In this document: positions 16,013-24,021 of the stretch, in pieces
How the letters are laid out: each line of letters starts with the position of its first letter
Numbering within the stretch: the stretch's first letter is position 1
Assembly (NCBI RefSeq): GCF_030158645.1
Contig: NZ_JAOASO010000111.1
Location: forward strand, 1 to 35,959
Direction: 5' to 3'
Source of the DNA: Hydrogenophaga sp.
GTDB taxonomy: Bacteria; Pseudomonadota; Gammaproteobacteria; Burkholderiales; Burkholderiaceae_C
DNA: 35,959 bases
The notes under the pieces: generated by a model
What the model was told of the DNA's origin: nothing
What the model saw: only the letters and a program-made list of their open reading frames with translations
The model's database searches: none
Made by a program: the position numbers and the translations under genes

Positions 16013-17229
16013 CAACGCCCCGCCCCGGGGCGCGGGCGGCTGAGCCATTTCTCGGCCAGTTGCACCCAGTAGGTGGCACCCAGCGGAATCAGGTCGTCGT
16101 TGAAGTCGTAGCTCGGGTTGTGCAGCATGCAGGGACCGCCGCCGTGGCCCATCTCGCGGTGCGCGCCGTCGCCGTTGGCGATGAAGGCGTAGCAGCCCGG
16201 GCGGGCCTGCAGCATGTACGCAAAGTCTTCAGCGCCCATGGTGGGCTCCTGGTCGAGCACGCGATCGGCGCCCACAATGTCCGCCATGACTTCGCGCGCA
16301 AACGCGGTCTCGGCGGCGTGGTTGATGGTGGGTGGGTAATTGCGCTTGAACTTGAACTCGACCGTGGCGCCGAAGGCCGCGCTGGTGTGTTCGGCCACCT
16401 CCCGCATGCGGCGCTCGATCATGTCGAGCACCTCGAACGTGAACGTGCGCACCGTGCCCTGAATCACGCAGCTGTCGGGCACGACGTTGGTGGCCTCGCC
16501 GGTGTGGATCATGGTGACCGAGATCACGCCGGCGTCCACCGGCTTCTTGTTGCGCGTGATGATGGTCTGGAAGGCCATAACCATCTGGCAGGCCACCGGA
16601 ACAGGATCGATGCCGTTGTGCGGGAGCGCGGCGTGAGCGCCCTTGCCCCGGATCGTGATGTGGAATTCGTTGCTGGACGCCATCACCGGTCCTGCGCTCG
16701 CCGCAAAGGTACCCACCGCCATGCCGGGCCAGTTGTGCATGCCGAACACCGACTCCACCGGGAACTGCTCGAACAGGCCGTCCTTGATCATTTCGCGTGC
16801 GCCGCCACCGCCCTCTTCGGCCGGCTGGAAGATCAGGTAGACCGTGCCGTCGAAATTGCGGTGCTTGGCAAAGTGCTGCGCGGCGGCCAGCAGCATGGCG
16901 GTGTGGCCGTCGTGGCCGCAGGCGTGCATCTTGCCGGCGTGCTGGCTGGCGTGGGCAAAGGTGTTGTGCTCCTGCATGGGCAGGGCGTCGATGTCGGCGC
17001 GCAGGCCGATGGCACGGCCACAGGCCCCACCGTCGCGACCATGCACGATGCCCACCACGCCGGTGGTGCCCATGCCGCGGTGCACGGGGATGCCCCACTC
17101 GGTGAGCTTGGCCGCCACCACATCAGCGGTGCGCACCTCCTGAAAGCACAGCTCGGGGTGGGCGTGGATGTCGCGTCGCACGGCGGCAATGCCTGCGGCC
17201 TGCGTGAGGATGGAGTCGATGAGTTTCAT
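16012..17229 (-). CDS. M20 family amidohydrolase (hippurate hydrolase / aminoacylase type)
   Basis: A 405-residue M20D metalloenzyme. Metal ligands are visible in HACGHDGHTAML, PAEEGGGGA and the dimerisation-domain histidine in GKGAHAALPHNGIDPV. The C-terminal metal histidine is in CMLHNPSYDFND. Members remove acyl groups from amino acids or hydrolyse aromatic amides, and the precise substrate cannot be read. The start at 17229 (MKLIDSILTQAAGI) fits the family. It overlaps the DUF2817 gene by one base and lies 130 bases after the binding-protein gene on the same strand, so uptake and hydrolysis of an N-acyl amino acid or small peptide is a reasonable but untested idea. Confidence 0.9.
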   Translation of the reverse strand: MKLIDSILTQAAGIAAVRRDIHAHPELCFQEVRTADVVAAKLTEWGIPVHRGMGTTGVVGIVHGRDGGACGRAIGLRADIDALPMQEHNTFAHASQHAGKMHACGHDGHTAMLLAAAQHFAKHRNFDGTVYLIFQPAEEGGGGAREMIKDGLFEQFPVESVFGMHNWPGMAVGTFAASAGPVMASSNEFHITIRGKGAHAALPHNGIDPVPVACQMVMAFQTIITRNKKPVDAGVISVTMIHTGEATNVVPDSCVIQGTVRTFTFEVLDMIERRMREVAEHTSAAFGATVEFKFKRNYPPTINHAAETAFAREVMADIVGADRVLDQEPTMGAEDFAYMLQARPGCYAFIANGDGAHREMGHGGGPCMLHNPSYDFNDDLIPLGATYWVQLAEKWLSRPRPGAGR

Positions 17230-17359
17230 GGGGTACCGGGCTCGCCCTTGTGGTGGCTTGAAAAGAGCCACAGATCGTACGCAAGACAGACCCCTCCCGA
17301 TGCCCCGCTGGCGACATCCACTCGGTCAGGCGGGCTACTCGGGCGCGCCCTGTCGGCCG

Positions 17360-18583
17360 TCACTCCTTGCGGCGGATCACGCTGGCTCGCGCTGCGTCGT
17401 CCTTGTAAACGTAGGCACGCTCACCACCCTGCCAGGTGCCCAGCCACAGCATGTTGGCCGAGATGGCGTCGTGGTCGGTGTTGCTGAACGGTCGGTCGTA
17501 GGTCGTGACCACACCGCGGTAGGGCTGCTGCAGGTTTTCCAGTGACTGTTTGAGGCTCTTGCCCGTGATGTTGCCCTTGGTGAGGAACATGGCACGCAGC
17601 AACAGGTGCACCGAGTCGTAGGTCTGTGCGGCCGACATCATCGAGCCGATGGGGCGCTCCTTGGAAATCTTGGCGTAGCCGCGCAGGAAGGTGCTGTTGC
17701 GCTCCATGAACGTGTTGGGCAAGACGGTCTGCACAACATAGGTGCCCTCGACCGCGCCTTTGGATGCCTCGAAGGCCGACGCGTGTGAGAGACCCCAGGG
17801 ACCGTACTGCGGCACGTTCCAGCCCGCCGCGGCACGGCTGGCCGAGATCACGCCCTGCTCGGGCCCCACGGTCCAGCCGATCAGCGCATCGGCACCGGAG
17901 TCCTTGAGTTGCTTCATCTCATCGGCCAGGCTTTTCACACCCACCTTGAAGCGCACGACGATGTGGGGCTTGAGTCCCACGGCCTGCAACGCGGCTTCCA
18001 GGTCCTTCAGGCCACCGTCGCCATAGCCGGTGGTGTCCACCAGCAGCGCCACTTTCTTCAGGTTGCGCTTGACGATGTCGGCCACCAGAAACTGGGACTG
18101 CAGCTGGTCGCGCGCCGAAGTGCGGAAGATGTAGCTCTCGGCCGCCGGGTACTTGGCGGTGATGGCGGTGCCGGTGGCACACGGCACGATCAGGACATGC
18201 TGGTTGTTCTGGAACACGTCAAGCGCTTTCATCGCCACGCCGGTGTTGCAGAAGCCCACGGTGGCGGCCACCTTTTCGGTGAGCACCAGTTCTTCCGCGT
18301 GCTTGAGGCCCATGTCGTTGTTGGCCTGGTCGTCGCGGATCACCAGCTCGAGCTTGCGCCCGAGGTAACCGCCCACCGCGTTGATCTCTTCCACCGCCAC
18401 CTGCGCGCCCACGCGCGCACTGTTGCCCATGTCGGACGATCCGCCGGTGAGCGGCAGGATCAGACCCAGCCGGATCAGCTTGGGATCCGGCGCTGCGTTT
18501 GCCGGGGCGGGGGCCTGGGCCCAGGTCGGTGACAGACTGGCAGACAGGACCAGCGCGATCAGGTGGCGGACATGCAATGGCAT
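17360..18583 (-). CDS. Branched-chain amino acid type ABC transporter substrate-binding protein (orphan)
   Basis: A 407-residue periplasmic type I binding protein. The signal peptide MPLHVRHLIALVLSASLSPTWAQA is followed by LIRLGLILPLTGGSSDMGNSARVGAQVAVEEINAVGG, the standard LivJ-family start, and a second lobe (KKVALLVDTTGYGDGGLKDLEAAL). No permease or ATPase genes are adjacent, which is common for this expanded family in Comamonadaceae. Start 18583 is chosen because GGAGG lies 6 bases upstream. An in-frame ATG at 18613 has poorer context. The ligand is unknown. The binding pocket could suit amino acids, aromatic acids or amides. It lies upstream of the two hydrolases. Confidence 0.9.
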   Translation of the reverse strand: MPLHVRHLIALVLSASLSPTWAQAPAPANAAPDPKLIRLGLILPLTGGSSDMGNSARVGAQVAVEEINAVGGYLGRKLELVIRDDQANNDMGLKHAEELVLTEKVAATVGFCNTGVAMKALDVFQNNQHVLIVPCATGTAITAKYPAAESYIFRTSARDQLQSQFLVADIVKRNLKKVALLVDTTGYGDGGLKDLEAALQAVGLKPHIVVRFKVGVKSLADEMKQLKDSGADALIGWTVGPEQGVISASRAAAGWNVPQYGPWGLSHASAFEASKGAVEGTYVVQTVLPNTFMERNSTFLRGYAKISKERPIGSMMSAAQTYDSVHLLLRAMFLTKGNITGKSLKQSLENLQQPYRGVVTTYDRPFSNTDHDAISANMLWLGTWQGGERAYVYKDDAARASVIRRKE

Positions 18584-18869
18584 CAAAGACCTCCGGAGCG
18601 ATGAGACGTTCATCGACCTACGCGGAACAGGCTAACGTGCAACGCTTCGCGATGGCAATCGGGCCTAACGCTCTGAGGGCATTCCTGCGGCCCGCTGCGC
18701 AGCCAGGCCCTCCGCCGTCCGGTTAATCCAAACTGGATAGTTCTGCCGGTCCAGTCGGTCGAAAAACATACAAAGGGACTCTTTTTCAACGCCGGGTCAC
18801 CCGCGCGAACCCAGGCGCCACCCAGCACCGATGTGATGCAACGGTGCAACGCAAGCGCCGGTGCGGAAC
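18584..18869. other. Intergenic region between two binding-protein genes
   Basis: These 286 bases contain no coding frame that I support. They should hold the promoter of the 18583 gene and the 3' end of the 20021 gene. An AT-richer patch at about 18720-18790 is the likeliest promoter site. I could not define -35 and -10 elements with confidence. Confidence 0.4.
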
Positions 18870-20021
18870 TCAGCGGCGGATGCGTCCGTCTTCGGTCAGC
18901 AGCGTCAGTTCGACAAAGCGCGAACCGGTGTGTTTGGCCGGCCCGAAGTCCACCGGAAAACCGCCCAGGTTCACGTTCTGCATGCCCTGCACGGCGTTGA
19001 TGAACCCCTCACGCGTGAGCGCCTTGCCGGCGCGCCTCACTGCCTCGGTGAACACCTTGGCCGCCACAAACCCCTCCATGCCCGAGTAGTTGGGCTCGAC
19101 ACCGCGCTTGTCCTTGATGGCGGCCAGGTACTCACCCGACAACGGCGTGGCGGGCGTGTAGGGGAAGGGCATGACCTGGCTCACGGACACGCCACGGGCC
19201 TCCGCACCGAGTTCATCGATGAGGGCCTGCGTGCCCACGAAAGAGACGTTGTAGAAGTTGCCGCCAAAACCCGCGCGGCGTGCCTGGCGAACAAACGTGG
19301 CCACTGCCTTGTAAGCACCGATCTGCACGATGGCCTCGGGCTTGCGGGCCATGATGTCCTTCACCGCCTGTGCCACTTCGACCGTGTTGCGCTCCACCGT
19401 GCCCAACGCCGCGGGCTCCAGGTTCAGCGCGGTCATGGCCCGGGTCACGCCCTCCAGCCCGGTCTTGCCATAGGCGTCGTCCTGGTAAAACACGCCGATC
19501 TTCTTGATGCCGGTGGACGTCACCTGGCGCACGATGGCGGCCGTTTCGTCAAAGTACGAGGCGCGAACATGGATGGCATAGCGGTTGAAAGGATCGCGCA
19601 GGGCCTGCGCGCCGGTGAACGGCGCGAAGAACGGCACCTTGGCGGTGGAGGCCAGCGGCAAGGCGGCCAGGCTGGTGGGTGTGCCGATGTAGCCAAACAG
19701 TGCGAACACGTCGTCGGCAATCAGCTGGCGCGTGTTGGCTGCGCAGCGCTCGGGCTCGTAGCCATCGTCCATCCGCTTGATCTCGATCGTGCGGCCATTG
19801 ACCCCACCCTTGGCGTTGACCGCGTCGAAATACGCCTGCGCGCCCAGGTGAAACTGGAGGCCCAGTTGAACCGCCGCGCCGGTGAACGGCGCCGACTGAC
19901 CCAGCACAATGCGGGTGTCGGTCAAGGCCGCGCTCTGCGCGCTGGCCGAAGCCCCCCACGACGCCAACGCGCCGGAGCCAACCAACTTGCACACACGGGA
20001 CAAGGCTTCACGACGCTGCAT
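18870..20021 (-). CDS. ABC transporter substrate-binding protein, Leu/Ile/Val family (orphan)
   Basis: A 383-residue type I periplasmic binding protein with a twin-arginine-like start (MQRREALSRVCKLVG) and a signal ending near SASAQS. The body begins TRIVLGQSAPFTGAAVQLGLQFHLGAQAYFDAVNAKGGVNGR, typical of the Peripla_BP_6 family, and the second lobe has IKKIGVFYQDDAYGKTGLEGV. ATG at 20021 has AGGAG 7 bases upstream. It is a second orphan binding protein next to the one at 17360, and the two sequences are clearly diverged. It is divergent from the molybdopterin oxidoreductase gene with a 96-base shared promoter region, so coregulation is possible. The ligand is unknown. Confidence 0.9.
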   Translation of the reverse strand: MQRREALSRVCKLVGSGALASWGASASAQSAALTDTRIVLGQSAPFTGAAVQLGLQFHLGAQAYFDAVNAKGGVNGRTIEIKRMDDGYEPERCAANTRQLIADDVFALFGYIGTPTSLAALPLASTAKVPFFAPFTGAQALRDPFNRYAIHVRASYFDETAAIVRQVTSTGIKKIGVFYQDDAYGKTGLEGVTRAMTALNLEPAALGTVERNTVEVAQAVKDIMARKPEAIVQIGAYKAVATFVRQARRAGFGGNFYNVSFVGTQALIDELGAEARGVSVSQVMPFPYTPATPLSGEYLAAIKDKRGVEPNYSGMEGFVAAKVFTEAVRRAGKALTREGFINAVQGMQNVNLGGFPVDFGPAKHTGSRFVELTLLTEDGRIRR

Positions 20022-20117
20022 GCGAACACTCCTGATATGCTGATTTGAGAACCCCACAGGGTAAAGCAAGCGTCCTGCCAATTCGCTCCTCTCACGACCT
20101 TAGGCCACCTCCTTCCG

Positions 20118-22160
20118 ATGAACACGACCGTGCAAACGATCCGCGGCGCCTGCCCCCACGATTGCCCCGACACCTGCTCCCTCGTCACCACGGTGGAGAA
20201 CGGTGTGGCGCTGCGCGTGCAGGGCAACCCCGAGCACCCACACACCGACGGTGCGCTGTGCACCAAGGTGTCGCGCTACACCGAGCGCACCTACCACCCC
20301 GACCGTCTGCTGCACCCCCTGGTGCGCACCGGCCCCAAAGGCAGCGGTCAGTTCAGGCGCGTGGGCTGGGACGAGGCGCTGGACCTGGTGGCCGAACGAT
20401 TGAAAGACATTGCCGCGCGCGACCCGCAAGCGGTGGTGCCCTACAGCTACGCCGGCACCATGGGCCAGGTCCAGGGCGAGGGCATGGCGGCGCGTTTTTT
20501 CCACCGCCTGGGCGCCTCGTTCCTGGACCGCACCATCTGCGCGTCGGCCGGCGGCGAAGCGCTGATCCAGACCCTGGGCGGCAAGGTCGGCATGAAGGTG
20601 GAGCACTTTGCCGATTCGAAACTCATCGTCATCTGGGGCAGCAACTCCATCGGCAGCAACCTGCACTTCTGGCGCCTGGCACAGCAGGCCAAACGCAACG
20701 GCGCGCGCCTGGTGTGCATCGACCCGCGTCGCTCCGAAACGGCCGAGAAGTGCCACGAACACATCGCCCTGCGCCCGGGCACCGACGCGGCACTGGCGCT
20801 GGCGCTGATGCACCAGCTCATCACCCACGACTGGCTGGACCACGACTACATCGCGCAGCACACGCTGGGCTGGGAAGGCTTGCGCGAGCGCGCGCTGCAG
20901 TGGCCACCCGAACGCGCGGCCGAGGTGTGCGGGATTCCGGTGCAGCAGATCACCGACCTGGCGCGCGCCTACGGCACCACGAAGCCCGCCGCCATCCGCC
21001 TGAACTACGGCATGCAGCGCGTGCGCGGCGGCGGCAACGCGGTGCGTGCGGTGGCCTGCCTGCCCGCGCTGGTGGGCGCGTGGCGCGAGCCGGCAGGCGG
21101 CCTGCTGCTGTCCAGCTCGGCGCAGTTTCCGGTGAACCGCGGCGAGCTGCACAAGCCCGAACTGCTGGCCGGGCGCACGCCGCGCACCATCAACATGAGC
21201 ACCATCGGCAACGACCTGTTGAACCCGGGCTCGGTGGCCTTCGGCCCGAAGATCGAAGCGCTCATCGTCTACAACAGCAACCCGGTGGCGGTGGCGCCCG
21301 AATCGGGCAAGGTGGTGCAAGGCTTCCTGCGCGAAGACCTGTTCACCGTGGTGCTCGAACATTTCCAGACCGACACCGCCGACCACGCCGACGTCATCCT
21401 GCCTGCCACCACGCAGCTGGAACACTGGGACATCCACACCAGCTATGGCCACACCGACGTGCTGCTCAACCGCCCGGCCATCGCACCGGTGGGCGAGTCC
21501 CGCACCAACACCGACATCTTTCGCGCGCTGGCCGCCCGCCTGGGTTTTGACGACCCGTGTTTTGCCGACGACGACGAGACCTTGTGCCGCACGGCGTTCG
21601 GCACCGCGGTGGATTTCCAGACCCTGCTGGATCAGGGCTTTGCCACCCTGCCCATCGCCGAAGCGCCTTTCGCCCACGGCGGTTTCCCCACACCTTCGGG
21701 CCGATGCGAATTTTTCAGTGCGCGCCTGGCCGCGCAAGGGCTGGACGGCCTGCCCGACCACCTGCCGAACCACGAACTGCAAGGCTCATCGGCCGCCTAC
21801 CCGCTGGCCATGATCTCCCCGCCGGCGCGCAACTTCCTCAACTCCAGCTTCGTCAACGTGCAGAGCCTGCGCGACATCGAAGGTGAGCCCCTGCTCGAAA
21901 TCCATGCCGACGACGCGGCGCTGCGTGGCATCGAAAGCGGCCAGATGGTGCGCGTGTTCAACGACCGCGGCGAATACCGCTGCAAGGCCAAGGTGTCCAC
22001 GCGCGCACGGCCCGGTGTGGTCAATGGCCTGGGGATCTGGTGGCGCAAGCTCGGGCCCTCGGGCACCAACGTGAACGAAGTCACCAGCCAGCAGCTCACC
22101 GACATGGGCCGCGGCCCGGTGTTCTACGACTGCCTGGTCGAGGTTGCGGGCGTGCACTGA
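20118..22160 (+). CDS. Molybdopterin oxidoreductase family protein with N-terminal [4Fe-4S] site
   Basis: A 680-residue protein of the DMSO reductase superfamily. Cys12, Cys16, Cys20 and Cys48 (CPHDCPDTC...CTK) form a [4Fe-4S] site. The following Mo-bisMGD domains include WDEALDLVAERL, IVIWGSNSIGSN, LVCIDPRRSETA and a C-terminal dinucleotide-binding domain (PLLEIHADDAALRGIESGQMVRVFNDRGE). There is no Tat signal, so it is probably cytoplasmic. No electron-transfer subunit or membrane anchor gene is adjacent, so its redox partner is unknown. Families like this are often annotated as formate-dehydrogenase- or thiosulfate-reductase-like, but the substrate cannot be assigned. The aminopeptidase gene follows 8 bases later. 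Confidence 0.9.
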   Translation: MNTTVQTIRGACPHDCPDTCSLVTTVENGVALRVQGNPEHPHTDGALCTKVSRYTERTYHPDRLLHPLVRTGPKGSGQFRRVGWDEALDLVAERLKDIAARDPQAVVPYSYAGTMGQVQGEGMAARFFHRLGASFLDRTICASAGGEALIQTLGGKVGMKVEHFADSKLIVIWGSNSIGSNLHFWRLAQQAKRNGARLVCIDPRRSETAEKCHEHIALRPGTDAALALALMHQLITHDWLDHDYIAQHTLGWEGLRERALQWPPERAAEVCGIPVQQITDLARAYGTTKPAAIRLNYGMQRVRGGGNAVRAVACLPALVGAWREPAGGLLLSSSAQFPVNRGELHKPELLAGRTPRTINMSTIGNDLLNPGSVAFGPKIEALIVYNSNPVAVAPESGKVVQGFLREDLFTVVLEHFQTDTADHADVILPATTQLEHWDIHTSYGHTDVLLNRPAIAPVGESRTNTDIFRALAARLGFDDPCFADDDETLCRTAFGTAVDFQTLLDQGFATLPIAEAPFAHGGFPTPSGRCEFFSARLAAQGLDGLPDHLPNHELQGSSAAYPLAMISPPARNFLNSSFVNVQSLRDIEGEPLLEIHADDAALRGIESGQMVRVFNDRGEYRCKAKVSTRARPGVVNGLGIWWRKLGPSGTNVNEVTSQQLTDMGRGPVFYDCLVEVAGVH

Positions 22161-22168
22161 GGACGCGC

Positions 22169-23260
22169 ATGACGAAGCTGCTGGCGCTCGCAATCGTGGC
22201 CCTGCTGGGCGCTGGCTGCGCCAGCAACACCACCGGCGTGGGCTATTACTGGCAGTCGGTCACCGGGCACCTGAAACTGATGCAGGCCGCACGGCCGGTG
22301 GACGACTGGCTGGCCGACGACACCGCCCCACCCACGCTCAAACAGCGGCTGGAAAACGCCCGCCGCATCCGCGCGTTTGCGGTCAGCGAACTCGCCCTGC
22401 CGGACAACGCCAGCTACCACCGCTACGCCGACCTGCAGCGCCGCGCTGCGGTCTACAACGTGGTGGCGGCGCCCGCACTCTCGCTCACCCTGGAGACCTG
22501 GTGCTTTCCGGTGGCGGGCTGCGTGGGCTACCGCGGCTATTTCTCGGAAGCCGATGCGCGCGCCTTTGCCGACAGCCTCGACCCCACACTGGAAGTCGCG
22601 GTCTACCCGGTCCAGGCCTACTCCACGCTGGGCTGGATGAACTGGGCGGGTGGCGACCCGCTGCTCAACACCTTCATCGCCTACCCCGAGGGTGAACTCG
22701 CGCGCATCGTCTTTCACGAGCTCGCGCACCAGGTGGTCTACGTGCAGAACGACACCGCGTTCAACGAATCATTTGCCACCACGGTCGAGCGGCTGGGCGG
22801 TGCGCGGTGGCTCGCCCGCGCCAGCGATCAGGCCCGCGCCGACTACGCCACCTTCGACAGCCGCCGCCGCGCGTTCCGCGCCCTCACGCGCGCCACCCGC
22901 GAGCGCCTGAAGGCCATCTATGACGATGCCGCTCTGGCGGACGGCACCAAACTGCAGCAAAAGTTGACCGTGATGAACGACTTCCGCCAGCGCTACGCAG
23001 CGCTGAAAGCCGGCTGGAACGGCTACGCCGGCTACGACCCCTTCGTGACCCGCGCCAACAACGCCAGCTTTGCCGCGCAGGCCGCCTACGACGAGTGGGT
23101 GCCTGCGTTCGAGGCCTTGTTCGAGCGCGAGGGCCGCGACTTCGCGCGGTTTTATGATGCGGTTCGCGCTTTGGCCAGCCGCCCGAAAGACGAACGCCAC
23201 GCCGCCCTGCGCGAGCTCGCGCCCACCGCCCTGGCCGCCAGCGACGCCCTCCGCCCCTGA
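22169..23260 (+). CDS. Putative aminopeptidase, lipoprotein (PF10023 type)
   Basis: A 363-residue protein with a lipoprotein-like signal (MTKLLALAIVALLGAGC, cysteine at 17) and a zincin motif HELAH in VFHELAHQVVY, followed by NESFATTVE, a downstream glutamate suitable as the third zinc ligand. The segment GYYWQSVTGHLKLMQAARPVDDWL is a hallmark of the family of putative lipoprotein aminopeptidases common in proteobacteria. Activity has not been shown for most members. It probably sits on the periplasmic face of a membrane. It starts 8 bases after the oxidoreductase stop, so it is cotranscribed, without an obvious functional link. The PHA protein gene follows 20 bases later. Confidence 0.87.
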   Translation: MTKLLALAIVALLGAGCASNTTGVGYYWQSVTGHLKLMQAARPVDDWLADDTAPPTLKQRLENARRIRAFAVSELALPDNASYHRYADLQRRAAVYNVVAAPALSLTLETWCFPVAGCVGYRGYFSEADARAFADSLDPTLEVAVYPVQAYSTLGWMNWAGGDPLLNTFIAYPEGELARIVFHELAHQVVYVQNDTAFNESFATTVERLGGARWLARASDQARADYATFDSRRRAFRALTRATRERLKAIYDDAALADGTKLQQKLTVMNDFRQRYAALKAGWNGYAGYDPFVTRANNASFAAQAAYDEWVPAFEALFEREGRDFARFYDAVRALASRPKDERHAALRELAPTALAASDALRP

Positions 23261-23280
23261 CCACCACACACGAGACACCC

Positions 23281-23604
23281 ATGGCCGACATCCACATCGA
23301 ACGCGATCACCAACTCGGCATGGGCGGCGCCCGCAAGCTCGCCTGGCGCTGGGCCGAACAGGCCGAGAACGACTTCGACATGAGCTGCACCTATGAAGAA
23401 GGTGACGACTGCGACGAAGTGCAATTCAGCCGCTCGGGTGTGACCGGCACGCTCAAGGTGTCGGCGGAGAAGTTTGAACTCGATGCGCGCCTGGGCTTTT
23501 TGCTGGGTGCGTTCAAGGACCGCATCGAAAGCGAGATCGTCAAGAACCTCGACGAGCTGCTGGCAGCCAAGAAGCCCGCCGCCAAAAAGAAAAAGGCCGG
23601 TTGA
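23281..23604 (+). CDS. Polyhydroxyalkanoic acid system (PHA granule) family protein
   Basis: A 107-residue small acidic protein beginning MADIHIERDHQLGMGGARKLAWRWAEQ and ending in a Lys/Ala tail (AAKKPAAKKKKAG). This matches the PHA_gran_rgn family found near PHA synthesis genes and thought to associate with storage granules. No PHA synthase is in the window. The Lys-rich tail resembles those of phasin-like or DNA-contacting granule proteins, but a direct role is inferred. It ends inside a strong terminator hairpin and is the last gene of the group starting at 20118. Confidence 0.85.
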   Translation: MADIHIERDHQLGMGGARKLAWRWAEQAENDFDMSCTYEEGDDCDEVQFSRSGVTGTLKVSAEKFELDARLGFLLGAFKDRIESEIVKNLDELLAAKKPAAKKKKAG

Positions 23605-23616
23605 ACAACCGGCCTT
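23593..23616. terminator. Hairpin terminator overlapping the PHA protein stop codon
   Basis: A perfect 10-bp stem AAGGCCGGTT / AACCGGCCTT with a GAAC loop overlaps the stop codon TGA (23602-23604). It has A-rich and T-rich flanks and lies between convergent genes, so it may act in both directions. Confidence 0.8.
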
Positions 23617-23631
23617 CCTGGAGCGGGCGCT

Positions 23632-23886
23632 TCAGCTCAGGCTCTGGATGAGGTCGATGTACTGCTGCATCGCCCCCTCCTTGTCGGTGCCTTTGAAGCC
23701 GTTCCACGCGTCCCATTTGGCGCGCCCCACCATGTCGCCGAAGCCGGGCTTCTTGCCCTCGACATCGCCCTCGGTGGCTTGCTTGTACAGGGCATAGATC
23801 TTCAGCAGCGTGGCGTTGTCGGGGCGCTCGCTGAGGTTCTTGGAATTCGCCACGGCGGCGTCGAAAAGGGCTTTGAGATCGGCCAT
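23632..23886 (-). CDS. Acyl-CoA-binding protein
   Basis: An 84-residue protein of the ACBP family, the full normal length. Signature residues are YALYKQATEGD, KKPGFGDMVGRAKWDAWNGFKG and the four-helix pattern. It binds medium- to long-chain acyl-CoA in the cytoplasm and buffers or delivers it. ATG at 23886 has AGGAG upstream. It is divergent from the wax ester synthase gene across a 135-base promoter region, which suits a shared job in supplying acyl-CoA to storage lipid synthesis. It converges with the PHA protein gene. Confidence 0.95.
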   Translation of the reverse strand: MADLKALFDAAVANSKNLSERPDNATLLKIYALYKQATEGDVEGKKPGFGDMVGRAKWDAWNGFKGTDKEGAMQQYIDLIQSLS

Positions 23887-24021
23887 GAATGCTCCTGTTG
23901 TTGAAATGAACCGCCTTGGCAACACGCGCCGGGCTAAGGGCTCTCCCGCTATCTTACGGTTGACCGCCTCTGCACAATAGGCCCACAACTCAAGACCCGC
24001 ACAGCCACCCGAGGAGCATCC

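Noticed and set aside
17253..17271. A 6-bp stem (GTGGCT / AGCCAC) with 7-base loop as a terminator of the binding-protein gene
   Set aside because: Short stem, long loop and no T-run; too weak to annotate.
20100..21782. A long minus-strand frame opposite the molybdopterin oxidoreductase
   Set aside because: Shadow composition with no motif, while the plus strand has the four iron-sulfur cysteines.
23941..23949. CTCTCCCGC as a possible third copy of the DUF559-flanking repeat
   Set aside because: Only 9 bases match and there is no second hairpin arm or TTGGGGTGAGGG tail. Probably chance.
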